Shown one piece after another: positions 48,312 through 56,360 of a stretch of DNA of 64,000 bases. This stretch comes from Paenibacillus silviterrae (GTDB lineage: Bacteria > Bacillota > Bacilli > Paenibacillales > NBRC-103111): the NCBI RefSeq assembly GCF_030167925.1, contig NZ_JASKUT010000001.1, forward strand, positions 4,610,501 through 4,674,500, given 5' to 3'. The first letter of the stretch is position 1. Every line of letters starts with the position of its first letter. Made by a program: the position numbers and the translations under genes. Under the pieces are notes generated by a model. The model saw only the letters and a list, made by a program, of their open reading frames with translations. It was not told where the DNA came from and searched no databases.

Positions 48312-49337
48312 ATGTCCAAAAAATTACGCGTTGCCGTTATCGGCTGCGGAGCGATTGCTCAGCGCCGTCATATTGTGGAGTATGAACAGAACGAGCATGT
48401 AGAATTGGTTGCCTTCGCAGATCCGGTGATCGAACGGGCTGAGAAATATGCCGAGAAGCATGGCGCCAAAGCTTACGCTGACTACAAGCAGCTGCTGAAG
48501 GAAGTGCAAGTGGATGCAGTAAGCGTATGTACACCGAACGCGCTGCATGCCCCGGTAGCGATTGCCGCTGCGAAGGTTGGCGCCCATGTACTCGTAGAGA
48601 AGCCTATGGCTGCCACAGCGGAGGAAGGCCAAGCTATGATCGAGGCGGCACGGGAGAATGGCGTGCTGCTTATGGTAGGCCACAACCAGCGTTATATGCC
48701 TCCTCATGTGAAGGCGAAGGAGATCTTGGATTCCGGCCGGCTCGGTAAGGTGCTGACATTCCGTACCGCCTTCGGCCATCCTGGGCCGGAGGGCTGGAGT
48801 GTCGACGGCCGCGGCAGCTGGTTCTTCCGTAAGCCGGAAGCGGCGATGGGCGCCATGGGCGATCTGGGCGTGCACAAGGCGGATCTGATTCGTCATCTGT
48901 TGAGTGATGAGGTGTCGGAAGTAGGCGCTTTTGTCGGTACGATCCACAAGGAGGGTACAGACGTGGACGATAACGCAACCTGTATCCTTCGTATGAGAAG
49001 CGGAGCGATCGGTACGCTGACGGCCAGCTGGACCTACTACAAAGGCGGCGATAACAGCACGATCATTTGGTGCGAGAACGGAGTCATCAAGATCGATTCC
49101 GATCCAAAGGACAATGTGATTGTCGAGCTGCGTAACGGGAACGTGGAGCGCTATCAGGTCGGTGCCATGGCAACGAACGAGAAGCAAACGCACAGCGGTG
49201 TCGTAGACGCGTTCGTCGGCCATATTCTTGCCGGAACAACACCGCTCGTATCCGGCGAAGAAGGCTTGAAGTCGCTGCAGGTCATTTTGGCTGCGTTTGA
49301 ATCCCAAGCGACAGGCAGCAATGTGAAATTGGACTAA
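48312..49337 (+). CDS. Gfo/Idh/MocA family oxidoreductase
   Basis: A 341-residue NAD(P)-dependent dehydrogenase. The Rossmann motif is VIGCGAIAQRRH at the start; HVLVEKPMA near 92 holds the EKP catalytic lysine; GDLGVHKADLIRHLL near 180 has the conserved Asp/His. Family members oxidise inositol, glucose or other sugars at a single carbon. With the upstream isomerase it forms a two-gene catabolic unit, closed by a terminator. AAGGAGTG lies about 13 nt before the ATG, a little far. A long antisense frame in this gene is only its shadow. Substrate not predictable. Confidence 0.94.
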   Translation: MSKKLRVAVIGCGAIAQRRHIVEYEQNEHVELVAFADPVIERAEKYAEKHGAKAYADYKQLLKEVQVDAVSVCTPNALHAPVAIAAAKVGAHVLVEKPMAATAEEGQAMIEAARENGVLLMVGHNQRYMPPHVKAKEILDSGRLGKVLTFRTAFGHPGPEGWSVDGRGSWFFRKPEAAMGAMGDLGVHKADLIRHLLSDEVSEVGAFVGTIHKEGTDVDDNATCILRMRSGAIGTLTASWTYYKGGDNSTIIWCENGVIKIDSDPKDNVIVELRNGNVERYQVGAMATNEKQTHSGVVDAFVGHILAGTTPLVSGEEGLKSLQVILAAFESQATGSNVKLD

Positions 49338-49359
49338 TACCAATCCCTAATCAAACGAT

Positions 49360-49399
49360 AAGCCAGCGATTTCGAGGATTCGAAGCCGCTGGCTTTTTG
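49360..49399 (+). terminator. Terminator after the sugar locus
   Basis: AAGCCAGCG (49360-49368) pairs with CGCTGGCTT (49387-49395), then TTT. Confidence 0.85.
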
Positions 49400-49410
49400 G
49401 CGTTGCGCTA

Positions 49411-49728
49411 TTATCCCCCGAAGGAATCGCGAAAGGCCTTGGCCAGCTTCTCCGCCGGCACTCCCCAAAGCTCCGCAATCTCCGGGCATACATGCTCATC
49501 CCACCAGTCGCACAGCAACCGGCGGTTGCTACCGTTCTCGTGAATATATAGAAGACTCAAAACAACCTTCTTATAGTAAATTTCCTCAGCCTGCTCCACC
49601 AGATTTTGAGGGATCCACTGGCCCAGCTTCTTGCGGGCGCGATACAGCTCGCGCTCACAGGAACGGCGGATCTTACGCGCGGAGGGCAGCTCCTGATGGT
49701 TGTGCTTCATTGGCGTATTCGGTTTCAT
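49411..49728 (-). CDS. Conserved hypothetical protein
   Basis: A 105-residue soluble protein. The sequence is helical and basic at the start (ARKIRRSCERELYRARKKLG), then WIPQNLVEQAEEIYYKKVVL and NGSNRRLLCDWWDEHVCPEI, ending WGVPAEKLAKAFRDSFGG. Its overall pattern matches a short protein conserved in bacilli that is sometimes labelled dehydrogenase without evidence. No cofactor motif is present. An AGGAG lies upstream but 14 nt from the ATG. It is transcribed away from katA; the 221 bp between them hold the katA regulatory sites. The function is unknown. Confidence 0.7.
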   Translation of the reverse strand: MKPNTPMKHNHQELPSARKIRRSCERELYRARKKLGQWIPQNLVEQAEEIYYKKVVLSLLYIHENGSNRRLLCDWWDEHVCPEIAELWGVPAEKLAKAFRDSFGG

Positions 49729-49828
49729 CGGCGAATGACACGCTCCTTTCTACCCATAACGTATGCGGGAACGGTTTAAAGGGAAACTGCGGCCAGCCAA
49801 GTTTTCATACATGCAGGGCGGAAGGGTC

Positions 49829-49867
49829 TTCATGGGATCTTCATGCAATTCTCATGTGATCTTCATG
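49829..49867 (+). promoter_or_regulatory. Four 11-bp direct repeats upstream of katA (OmpR/PhoB-type site)
   Basis: TTCATG at 49829, 49840 and 49862, with CTCATG at 49851: a strict 11-bp period over four units, each mostly preceded by TC. Direct hexamer repeats at 11 bp are the binding format of OmpR/PhoB-family response regulators, which place two dimers head-to-tail. The array ends about 80 bp before the katA ATG, upstream of the Per-box-like site. Confidence 0.55.
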
Positions 49868-49905
49868 ATCTAATGATAGCGGCATGGTATGATTTGAACA
49901 CAGAT

Positions 49906-49920
49906 TTAGATTAAGTCTAA
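49906..49920 (+). promoter_or_regulatory. Per-box-like operator in the katA promoter
   Basis: TTAGATTAAGTCTAA is a 7-1-7 palindrome with one mismatch, near the PerR consensus TTATAATnATTATAA. A TATAAT lies at 49922-49927 immediately downstream, so PerR binding would cover the promoter. It fits the PerR-like gene that follows katA. Confidence 0.6.
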
Positions 49921-49949
49921 ATATAATAGTTAAAAGGGAGAGCTGAACC

Positions 49950-51413
49950 ATGAACCCATATCAGAACGGATTAACCACCAACCAAGGAACGCCGGTAGGC
50001 GATAACCAAAATTCCAGAACCGCAGGCCAACGAGGCCCGGCCTTGCTGGAGGATTATCATTTGCTTGAGAAGCTGGCCCACTTCGACCGGGAGCGTATTC
50101 CGGAGCGGGTGGTGCATGCACGCGGCGCCGGGGCACATGGCGTGTTCAGGCTGGAGCATAGTATGGCTGCGCATACGAGAGCTCATTTCCTGCAAGAGGC
50201 CGGTACGGAAACACCGGTATTCGTGAGGTTCTCGACGGTGATTCATGGTGCGGGCTCCCCCGAAACGGCGCGTGACCCGAGAGGCTTTGCAGTAAAGTTC
50301 TATACGCAGGAGGGGAACTACGATCTGGTCGGCAACCACCTGCCGGTATTCTTCATTCGGGATGCGATGAAGTTCCCGGACATGGTCCATTCCCTCAAGC
50401 CGGCTCCGGACACGAACGTACAAACGCCGAACCGCTACTGGGACTTCATGTCGCTGTCTCCGGAATCGACGCACATGCTGACTTGGGTATTTTCCGATCA
50501 CGGAACCCCGGCGAACTACCGCCAGATGGACGGCTTCGGCGTCCATGCCTTCAAGTGGGTGAGCGCACAGGGCAAGATCACCTATGTGAAGTACCACTGG
50601 AAATCGAAGCAAGGCGTGGTGAACCTAAGCGCCGCGGATGCCGGCCAAGTGCAGGGTCGGGATTTCAGCCATGCGACCCGCGATTTGTACGATCATATTG
50701 AGCGAGGGGCGTTTCCGGAATGGGAGCTGCATGTGCAGCTGCTGCCGCTTGAGGATCTGGATGCATATGCGTTCGACCCGCTCGATCCGACGAAGGTGTG
50801 GCCGGAGGAGCTGTATCCGCTGCACAAGGTCGGCACGATGACGCTGAATCGGAACCCTCAGAACTTCTTCGCCGAGGTGGAGCAGTCGGCATTCTCGCCA
50901 AGTGCACTTGTGCCCGGCATCGAACCGTCGGAGGATAAGCTGCTGCAGGGCCGCTTGTTCTCGTACCCGGATACGCAGCGCTACCGGCTGGGAGCGAATT
51001 ATTTGCAAATTCCGGTGAATTGCCCTTATGCGGCGGTACGCAACCACCAACGTGACGGGGCGATGAATGTGAAGCAGGATCCGTCGCCGGTCAATTATGA
51101 GCCGAACAGCTACGCGGACAGTCCGAAGGAAAGCCCGGAGTACCGTGACAGCAGCATGGGGCTGCATGGTCATGCTGGACGTCAGCGGATCGAGAAGACC
51201 GACGATTTCACCCAAGCGGGGGAGCAGTACCGCAGCTATACGGATAGTGAGCGTGCCCATCTGATTGCTAATCTGGTCGGAGATCTGAAGCAGGTACATC
51301 CTGACATTCAGTTGAGAGCGATATGTAATTTCTTCCGGGCGGATAGCGATTACGGCTTGCGTGTAGCGAAGGGCTTAGGCGTGGATATCAGCAGGTTCAT
51401 TCCTGCGAAGTAA
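49950..51413 (+). CDS. katA: Catalase KatA
   Basis: Small-subunit haem catalase of 487 residues that turns hydrogen peroxide into water and oxygen. Catalytic His56 lies in VVHARGAGAHG, the Asn in YDLVGNHLPVFFIRD, and the haem-ligand Tyr in GRLFSYPDTQRYRLG. The N-terminal TTNQGTPVGDNQNSRTAGQR and the RSYTDSERAHLIANLV tail are typical of clade-3-like bacillus enzymes. SD AAAGGGAGAG precedes the ATG. It is followed after 22 bp by a PerR-type gene and preceded by a Per-box-like palindrome, so peroxide induction is expected. The call is firm. Confidence 0.98.
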   Translation: MNPYQNGLTTNQGTPVGDNQNSRTAGQRGPALLEDYHLLEKLAHFDRERIPERVVHARGAGAHGVFRLEHSMAAHTRAHFLQEAGTETPVFVRFSTVIHGAGSPETARDPRGFAVKFYTQEGNYDLVGNHLPVFFIRDAMKFPDMVHSLKPAPDTNVQTPNRYWDFMSLSPESTHMLTWVFSDHGTPANYRQMDGFGVHAFKWVSAQGKITYVKYHWKSKQGVVNLSAADAGQVQGRDFSHATRDLYDHIERGAFPEWELHVQLLPLEDLDAYAFDPLDPTKVWPEELYPLHKVGTMTLNRNPQNFFAEVEQSAFSPSALVPGIEPSEDKLLQGRLFSYPDTQRYRLGANYLQIPVNCPYAAVRNHQRDGAMNVKQDPSPVNYEPNSYADSPKESPEYRDSSMGLHGHAGRQRIEKTDDFTQAGEQYRSYTDSERAHLIANLVGDLKQVHPDIQLRAICNFFRADSDYGLRVAKGLGVDISRFIPAK

Positions 51414-51435
51414 GCGGAAAGGGGCGGTTTCGAAT

Positions 51436-51876
51436 ATGAGGATTCGAAGGAGCGAGGCGGAGGCGGCGCTCGACCGTGCCGGTGTGCGGAGGACAACGCA
51501 GCGGCAGCTGCTGCTGGAATATCTGTATGAGAAGCTGTCCCATCCTTCAGCGGAGCAGCTGCATAGGGCGATCTATCAAGACTTTCCCAGGGAGGTTAGC
51601 ATGCCGACCGTGTACAAAAATCTAAAGGTTCTGAAGCGGCTCGGCCTGGTGCAGGAATTTTACCTTCACGGCAGCTCGGTAGCGCGGTACGACACGGATG
51701 TGACGGTCCACCATCATCTGGTCTGCATGGACTGCGGCAGCGTGGAGGATTGTTACGCCGGTCCGGTAGCCGGAGCGGTGGCGGCATCGCTCGGTGCCGG
51801 GTTCGTGCCGGTGCAGCTGTACATGGAGATCAGCGGCCGCTGTAAGGAATGTATGCTGCAAAAGGCGATCTCCTAA
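51436..51876 (+). CDS. perR: PerR-like peroxide-sensing Fur-family repressor
   Basis: A 146-residue Fur-family regulator, 22 bp after katA. Its DNA-binding half has GVRRTTQRQLLLEYL and SMPTVYKNLKVLKRLGLV. The regulatory metal set of PerR is all present: His in HPSAEQLH, Asp in RYDTDV, two His in VHHHLVCMDCG and Asp in VEDCYAG. These His residues are oxidised by peroxide in PerR. A structural zinc site is formed by CMDCG and CKECM. This supports a PerR rather than Fur or Zur. It likely represses katA and itself through the palindrome at 49906. Confidence 0.88.
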   Translation: MRIRRSEAEAALDRAGVRRTTQRQLLLEYLYEKLSHPSAEQLHRAIYQDFPREVSMPTVYKNLKVLKRLGLVQEFYLHGSSVARYDTDVTVHHHLVCMDCGSVEDCYAGPVAGAVAASLGAGFVPVQLYMEISGRCKECMLQKAIS

Positions 51877-51885
51877 GCAAAAAAC

Positions 51886-51931
51886 AAAGCCGTCTTTCCC
51901 TTGCTTCAAGCGCTGGGAAAGGCGGCTTTTT
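51886..51931. terminator. Bidirectional terminator
   Basis: AAAGCCGTCTTTCCC pairs with GGGAAAGGCGGCTTT with one mismatch; T runs on both strands. It ends katA-perR and the convergent cupredoxin gene. Confidence 0.85.
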
Positions 51932-51935
51932 CAAG

Positions 51936-52406
51936 TTATTCGTCTATGATCAAGTAACCGATCATCGGCCCGTTGTGGGCGATATCCGGATGGGTCATAC
52001 AGATGATCCGGTACACCCCCGGCTTGTCAGCCTTGAAGGTCACGACCGTTTCCTGCCCCTTTTTCACCTCGCCTTTCACGTTCAGGCCGTCGATGATGAA
52101 CGGATGGCTGGCACCGTTGACCCCGAAGATGCTCAAGCGAATGGTTTCGCCTTTCTTAGCGTAGATGGTGCCGGGATCCCAGCGATACGCTTCAATTGTT
52201 TTCCCATCCGGCCCGGTGGCTTTGAATTCGCCGGTTACGAGATGGATCGTGCGCTCTTGCCCGGATGCGGCTGCCGCTCCCATCGCGGGCAAGCTGTCCT
52301 CTTCCTGCTCATACCAGAGCCACGCAGCGCCGGAGATGAGCAGAGCGGCGACGCCGAGCTTCATGTATCGGAGATGCTTGGGGCGGATTACGAAAAATGA
52401 GGCCAT
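51936..52406 (-). CDS. Membrane-anchored cupredoxin-like copper protein
   Basis: A 156-residue protein with one N-terminal membrane helix (MKLGVAALLISGAAWLWY) and a C-terminal cupredoxin beta-sandwich facing outward. Copper ligands look complete: His in ASHPFIIDG, then Cys, His and Met in YRIICMTHPDIAHNGPM. It may carry electrons or bind copper at the membrane, like the soluble domains of copper enzymes. ATG 52406 is 6 nt after AAAGGAAGGG; the longer frame to 52442 begins before this SD. Monocistronic. A partner oxidase is not seen in the window. Confidence 0.85.
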   Translation of the reverse strand: MASFFVIRPKHLRYMKLGVAALLISGAAWLWYEQEEDSLPAMGAAAASGQERTIHLVTGEFKATGPDGKTIEAYRWDPGTIYAKKGETIRLSIFGVNGASHPFIIDGLNVKGEVKKGQETVVTFKADKPGVYRIICMTHPDIAHNGPMIGYLIIDE

Positions 52407-52470
52407 TGGGCACCCTTCCTTTCCGGTGAAGGTTTGTACCAATGTATGCCGGGGCTTGTTCGTTCATGAT

Positions 52471-52510
52471 AAGAAAAGAAAGCACCAACCCTAAAGAAGG
52501 TCGGTGCTTC
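52471..52510 (-). terminator. Terminator of the second SLH gene
   Basis: On the minus strand AAGCACCGACC pairs with GGTTGGTGCTT with one mismatch, followed by TCTTTTCTT. Confidence 0.8.
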
Positions 52511-52517
52511 GCAAACA

Positions 52518-53864
52518 TTACCGGATGGTAAACGTACCTCCGAGCGTTTTATCCGCTACGTGGTCTATCGGCTGGGTCAAAGCGCCTTCCTTGCCTTCCA
52601 CCTGGTATTGAATGGAAGCAGGCGTCTGGAGGTAGACCGAATACGTTCCAGGAGGAACCGGTTTGCCGTTCGCATCCTTCTGATCCCACGAAAAGTCGAT
52701 CCCCATGGCAGCCAGCGTATTTAGCGGAATGCGGGTGGCTTCAGGCACCTTGCCTCTCCATACCAGCTCCTGATGCCGGAAAATTTGAATTTCAAAATCA
52801 TGACCGGTGACCGTGGCGATGGTATTCGGATCCCGGTTGATCAGGGAAAGCGAGAACGGCACAGGCTCGCCCGCCGGGGCTCCGTCAACACGCGGATAAG
52901 TGAGATTCGGAGAAATATGATCCCCGATACTATATACGATATTAAAGCTCACCTGTTCATATTGGTGCTCAAACGCCCATTGTCCCTTGATTTCGGTCAA
53001 CGGTACGAAGGCGGGCGCCTGATATCCGTCTGTATCCGATCGGGCAGCTTGGCTTTCTGCATAGATCCACGAATCGCCGAGCCATGTACTGTGGATATGA
53101 TACCAGTTGTCCGCCTTTTCAAAGGCGTGCACGCTTTGCGGCGCAATCACTGCCAGAGACGGGGCCTCCTTGGAGGGTAGCGAATAGACCTCCGTATTTT
53201 GCGTTAAGTTAATATACTCATCGATGGGGATTGCATGAATGGCGGGAGCCTCGGCTGGGGCAGGTGCATATTTTTGTTCCTCGTGGGGCTTGGATTGCAG
53301 CTCGAGCACCTTTTCCTTCATGCGTTGGACGAACGTCAAGGCTTCCGTACGGGTCAGAGTATCGTTTTTTTGGTAGCCTTCCGGTGTTTTGGCCGTTTTT
53401 CCGTCGGACAGCCCCGTATCCAGCAAGTACTGTACGGAATCATCCAAAGTATAGTTGTTTCCGGCGGCATTCGCGATGATTCTCGCTACGGTCCCTCTGG
53501 TAATGGGAGGGTTGCCTTGAGAAGGTGTCCAAGCCAAGCTCCAGCCCAATTGAGTGCCGTATTGCAAATAGGGGAGAGCCCAATCCTTTTCCTGTGGGTT
53601 TGGCCGAAAGTCATCCGGCTGGTAGGCGCGGATCAGCATCGCCAAAAAGTCGTTTTGCGTAACCGCCTGGTTCGGGTGGAACGTGCCGTCCGGATAGCCG
53701 TCGACCACCTTGCGGTCCACCGCCCACTGAATAGGGGCATAGCCCCAAAACTGAGGCGGCACATCGGAAAATGACAACGGACCAGCCTTCACGGGAGTGC
53801 CCGTCAGTCCCAGAAGTCCGGCTGAGAGCGTCAAAACGGCAAGTGTGTTTATCGCTTTTTTCAA
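52518..53864 (-). CDS. SLH-domain protein with SH3-like and BsuPI domains
   Basis: A secreted 448-residue protein. Signal peptide (INTLAVLTLSAGLLGLTG), then three SLH repeats: FSDVPPQFWGYAPIQWAV with VDGYPDGTFHPNQAVTQND, a second ending ITRGTVARIIANAAG, and a third with LDTGLSDGK and LTRTEALTFVQRM. A Pro/Ala spacer leads to an SH3-like segment (TEVYSLPSKEAPSLAVIAPQ to WIYAES). The last 150 residues match the BsuPI proteinase-inhibitor fold (FSLSLINRDPNTIATVTG, FSWDQKDANGKPVPPGTY). Together these suggest a wall-attached protease inhibitor or structural surface protein. It is monocistronic with its own terminator. Confidence 0.88.
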   Translation of the reverse strand: MKKAINTLAVLTLSAGLLGLTGTPVKAGPLSFSDVPPQFWGYAPIQWAVDRKVVDGYPDGTFHPNQAVTQNDFLAMLIRAYQPDDFRPNPQEKDWALPYLQYGTQLGWSLAWTPSQGNPPITRGTVARIIANAAGNNYTLDDSVQYLLDTGLSDGKTAKTPEGYQKNDTLTRTEALTFVQRMKEKVLELQSKPHEEQKYAPAPAEAPAIHAIPIDEYINLTQNTEVYSLPSKEAPSLAVIAPQSVHAFEKADNWYHIHSTWLGDSWIYAESQAARSDTDGYQAPAFVPLTEIKGQWAFEHQYEQVSFNIVYSIGDHISPNLTYPRVDGAPAGEPVPFSLSLINRDPNTIATVTGHDFEIQIFRHQELVWRGKVPEATRIPLNTLAAMGIDFSWDQKDANGKPVPPGTYSVYLQTPASIQYQVEGKEGALTQPIDHVADKTLGGTFTIR

Positions 53865-53990
53865 AGAAAGGCTCCTCTCCTACTTCTGTTACATCAAGAA
53901 CGTTTGTCGTTTGTATAATGTTGCATCGACGCATCAGCCCAATTGTCACACGATAGAGGAGAGGAAGTAAATTAATAAATAATGGGACGA

Positions 53991-54497
53991 TTACCACCAC
54001 TGCTTCGGGTAGGCATATCGCCTATTCAGGCGATGGAAGCCCCAGGCAACAAGGACAATGACGATGGAGCCCAGCAGCACGGGAGTCAGCAGAAAGCTCC
54101 AGCCGATCGTATGGGCTGCGCCCCCGCCGAGCAGAACGACGAGTGGATCGGCCCCTGCGGGCGGGTGCACTGTCTTGGTAAGCTGCATGAGAGCGATCGC
54201 GAGCCCGACGCCGAGAGCTGCGGCCCAGCTGTGGGACCCGAACGCCGACAGCAGCGTCAGGCCCACCGCCGTGCTCAGTACGTGGCCCCCGACAAGGTTG
54301 CGGGGCTGGGCAAGCGGGCTTTCCGGCAGAGCGAACGCCAGCACGCACGAAGCGCCGAAGGGAGCCATGAGCAAGGAAAGCTCGGACAGCTCGCCGAGCC
54401 AAGAGACGAGGTAGATGGCAAGGAATCCCCCAAGGCCGGGTAGGGCGGTTAGCCATGGTCTCGGAAGCGGGCTCATTTTTTGGGTTTCTGTGTTCAT
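53991..54497 (-). CDS. HPP family membrane protein
   Basis: A 168-residue integral membrane protein with about five helices. The family name comes from TVHPPAGADPL, seen near 122; LMAPFGASCVLAFALPESPLAQPRNLVGGH near 45-70 is equally typical. In plants and cyanobacteria HPP proteins move nitrite; here no nitrogen genes adjoin. The frame extends upstream to 54737, but ATG 54497 has AGGTGA 7 nt upstream and starts the conserved part. The gene is divergent from a LysR regulator, which probably controls it. Confidence 0.88.
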   Translation of the reverse strand: MNTETQKMSPLPRPWLTALPGLGGFLAIYLVSWLGELSELSLLMAPFGASCVLAFALPESPLAQPRNLVGGHVLSTAVGLTLLSAFGSHSWAAALGVGLAIALMQLTKTVHPPAGADPLVVLLGGGAAHTIGWSFLLTPVLLGSIVIVLVAWGFHRLNRRYAYPKQWW

Positions 54498-54605
54498 GAA
54501 CGGATCACCTGTTTCTTTAGACTGTTTTCTTGCTAAGCGATATGCTATCATGAATATACCTATTTGAATAATGAATACATTTGATGATATATATCGAAAA
54601 ATGAA

Positions 54606-55574
54606 ATGAGTGATGCTCTTATGCTGGAGCGATTGGATGGCAAGCTGCTTCGCACGTTTGTCGTCGTGTCGGAAACCGGGAGCCTGAGCCGCGCGGCTCA
54701 GCAGCTCGGCTATGTGCAGTCGACGGTGACGACGCATATTCGCCTGCTGGAGGAGGCCAGCGGGCGGCGGCTGCTCGACCGCCTGCCGCGCGGCGTCGAG
54801 CTGACCGAGGCGGGCCGCAAACTGGCCGCCTACGCGTCAAGGCTCCTCGCGCTCGGCGAGGAGCTGGAGGCGTCCCTGCGCGAGGACGGCGAGCCGCAGG
54901 GCCAGGTGCGCCTGCGGGCGCTGGAGTCGTTCTGCGTCGCCTACCTTGGCGGCGTGCTCCAGCGCTACCTGCGGCGCTACCCCTTGGTCGAGCTCGAGCT
55001 CGGAGGCGGCTTCCACCGGGATACGGTGGAAGCCGTCCTCGCGCAGCGCGCCGACCTCGGCATCGTCCCGGCCGACCCGCAGCGGCCGGAGCTCGCCTTC
55101 GAGCCGCTGGTCGGCGGCTCGCTGGTGTGGGTGGCGGCCCCGCCGGAGGCCGCCGCCATTGCAAGCGAGGGCTGGGCCGCCCTCGCGCGAATGCGCCTCA
55201 TCGGCTATGGCAGCCGATGCCAGTACACCGGCGCAGCCGAGGAGCTGCTGCGCGAGAGCCACGCCGCCTGCAAGGGCACCATCGAGTACGACTCGATGGA
55301 GATGATCAAGCAGGCGGTAAAGAGCGGCCTCGGCGTAGCCCTCGTGCCGCGGGTTCATGTCGCGGCCGAGCTGGGCGCCGGCACGCTCGCGGAATGCGCG
55401 GCGCTCGGCCGCCGCGACATCGCCTTCGGCCTCATTCGCTTGAAGCACCGCGAGCTCGGCCGCCCGGCGGAGCTGCTGCGTCAGAGCATCCTGCAGCACT
55501 TTCGATCGACCGTGTCGCCTGACGGCGAAGCTGTGGCCCCGCCCGCAAAGGATGCGGCATCAGAAGCAGTATGA
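54606..55574 (+). CDS. LysR-family transcriptional regulator, GC-rich
   Basis: A 322-residue LysR regulator. The N-terminal helix-turn-helix (LLRTFVVVSETGSLSRAAQQ, GYVQSTVTTHIRLLEEASG) is followed by a two-lobed effector-binding domain (GQVRLRALESFCVAYLG, ADLGIVPADP, AVKSGLGVALVPRVHVAAE). GC content of the coding region is visibly far above its neighbours, above about 70 percent over long stretches. It is divergent from the HPP gene; the AT-rich 108 bp between them contain CGATATG and its inverse near 54538 and 54590, plausible LysR half-sites. ATG 54606 lacks a good SD; ATG 54621 also possible. Confidence 0.88.
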   Translation: MSDALMLERLDGKLLRTFVVVSETGSLSRAAQQLGYVQSTVTTHIRLLEEASGRRLLDRLPRGVELTEAGRKLAAYASRLLALGEELEASLREDGEPQGQVRLRALESFCVAYLGGVLQRYLRRYPLVELELGGGFHRDTVEAVLAQRADLGIVPADPQRPELAFEPLVGGSLVWVAAPPEAAAIASEGWAALARMRLIGYGSRCQYTGAAEELLRESHAACKGTIEYDSMEMIKQAVKSGLGVALVPRVHVAAELGAGTLAECAALGRRDIAFGLIRLKHRELGRPAELLRQSILQHFRSTVSPDGEAVAPPAKDAASEAV

Positions 55575-55646
55575 TAGAATAGGATAATTAGAGAGGGAGG
55601 GGCAAGCCCTCCATTTTGACAGGGGAGAGAGGAAGAGGCTGGAATC

Positions 55647-56258
55647 ATGAGAGAGATGTTGCATGAGCTGGTTATGTCGGCGCTTCATTTTGTTGAGGGG
55701 CTCGGCGTGTGGGGCATTATGTTCGGACTAATGATTGAGGTCATCCCGAGTGAAATCGTATTGGCCTTCGGAGGCTATCTCGTAGCCCAAGGCAAAATCT
55801 CCTTCGTCGGAGCGGTCATCTTCGGCACGGTCGGCGGGGTCATTGCCCAAATCTTCGTCTACTGGATCGGGCGTTACGGAGGCAGGCCGTTTCTGGAAAG
55901 ATACGGAAAGTACATCCTCATCAACAAGCACCACATCGATGTAGCGGAGCAGTGGTTTAACCGCTACGGCACGGGCGTTATTTTTACTGCGAGATTCATT
56001 CCCGTCGTCCGTCACGCGATCTCGGTTCCGGCAGGCATGGCCCGTATGTCGCTGACCCGATTCACAGTGCTCACGACTTTGGCGGTCATTCCGTGGTCGA
56101 TCCTGTTCGTCTACTTGGGACAGGCGCTCGGCGATAACTGGGAGCAGATCGATGAATTGGCGGCGCCTTACGTCAAGCCGTTTATTTTTGCCTCCATTGT
56201 GCTTACCGCCGCTTACATCTTGTATCAATTCCTGAAGCGAAATAAAGCTCGCGGATAG
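55647..56258 (+). CDS. DedA family membrane protein
   Basis: A 203-residue DedA/SNARE-associated (VTT domain) protein. It shows the family motifs: MIEVIPSEIVLAFGGYLVAQG near 28-48 with the acidic residue and Pro, GGVIAQIFVYWIGRYGG near 72, and the re-entrant FTARFIPVVRHAISVPAGMA near 114 with the key arginines. DedA proteins include the undecaprenyl-phosphate flippases (UptA) and phospholipid scramblases. A GGGGAGAG-type SD is at suitable distance. No partners; the exact lipid is unknown. Confidence 0.9.
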   Translation: MREMLHELVMSALHFVEGLGVWGIMFGLMIEVIPSEIVLAFGGYLVAQGKISFVGAVIFGTVGGVIAQIFVYWIGRYGGRPFLERYGKYILINKHHIDVAEQWFNRYGTGVIFTARFIPVVRHAISVPAGMARMSLTRFTVLTTLAVIPWSILFVYLGQALGDNWEQIDELAAPYVKPFIFASIVLTAAYILYQFLKRNKARG

Positions 56259-56360
56259 CGCGCACGGGATATATGCCTCCGGTCCGGTTGGACGGGGGTT
56301 ATTTTTTTGGTACAATAAGCCATAGAAAAGAGACGTACCCTAAGAGAGGATGAACCGATC

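Noticed and set aside
48324..49343. 339-codon antisense frame covering the Gfo/Idh/MocA gene
   Set aside because: Opposite strand encodes a complete recognised enzyme; the antisense frame has no SD or family features.
54619..55499. Long minus-strand frames inside the LysR gene
   Set aside because: A by-product of very high GC content, which removes stop codons in other frames.
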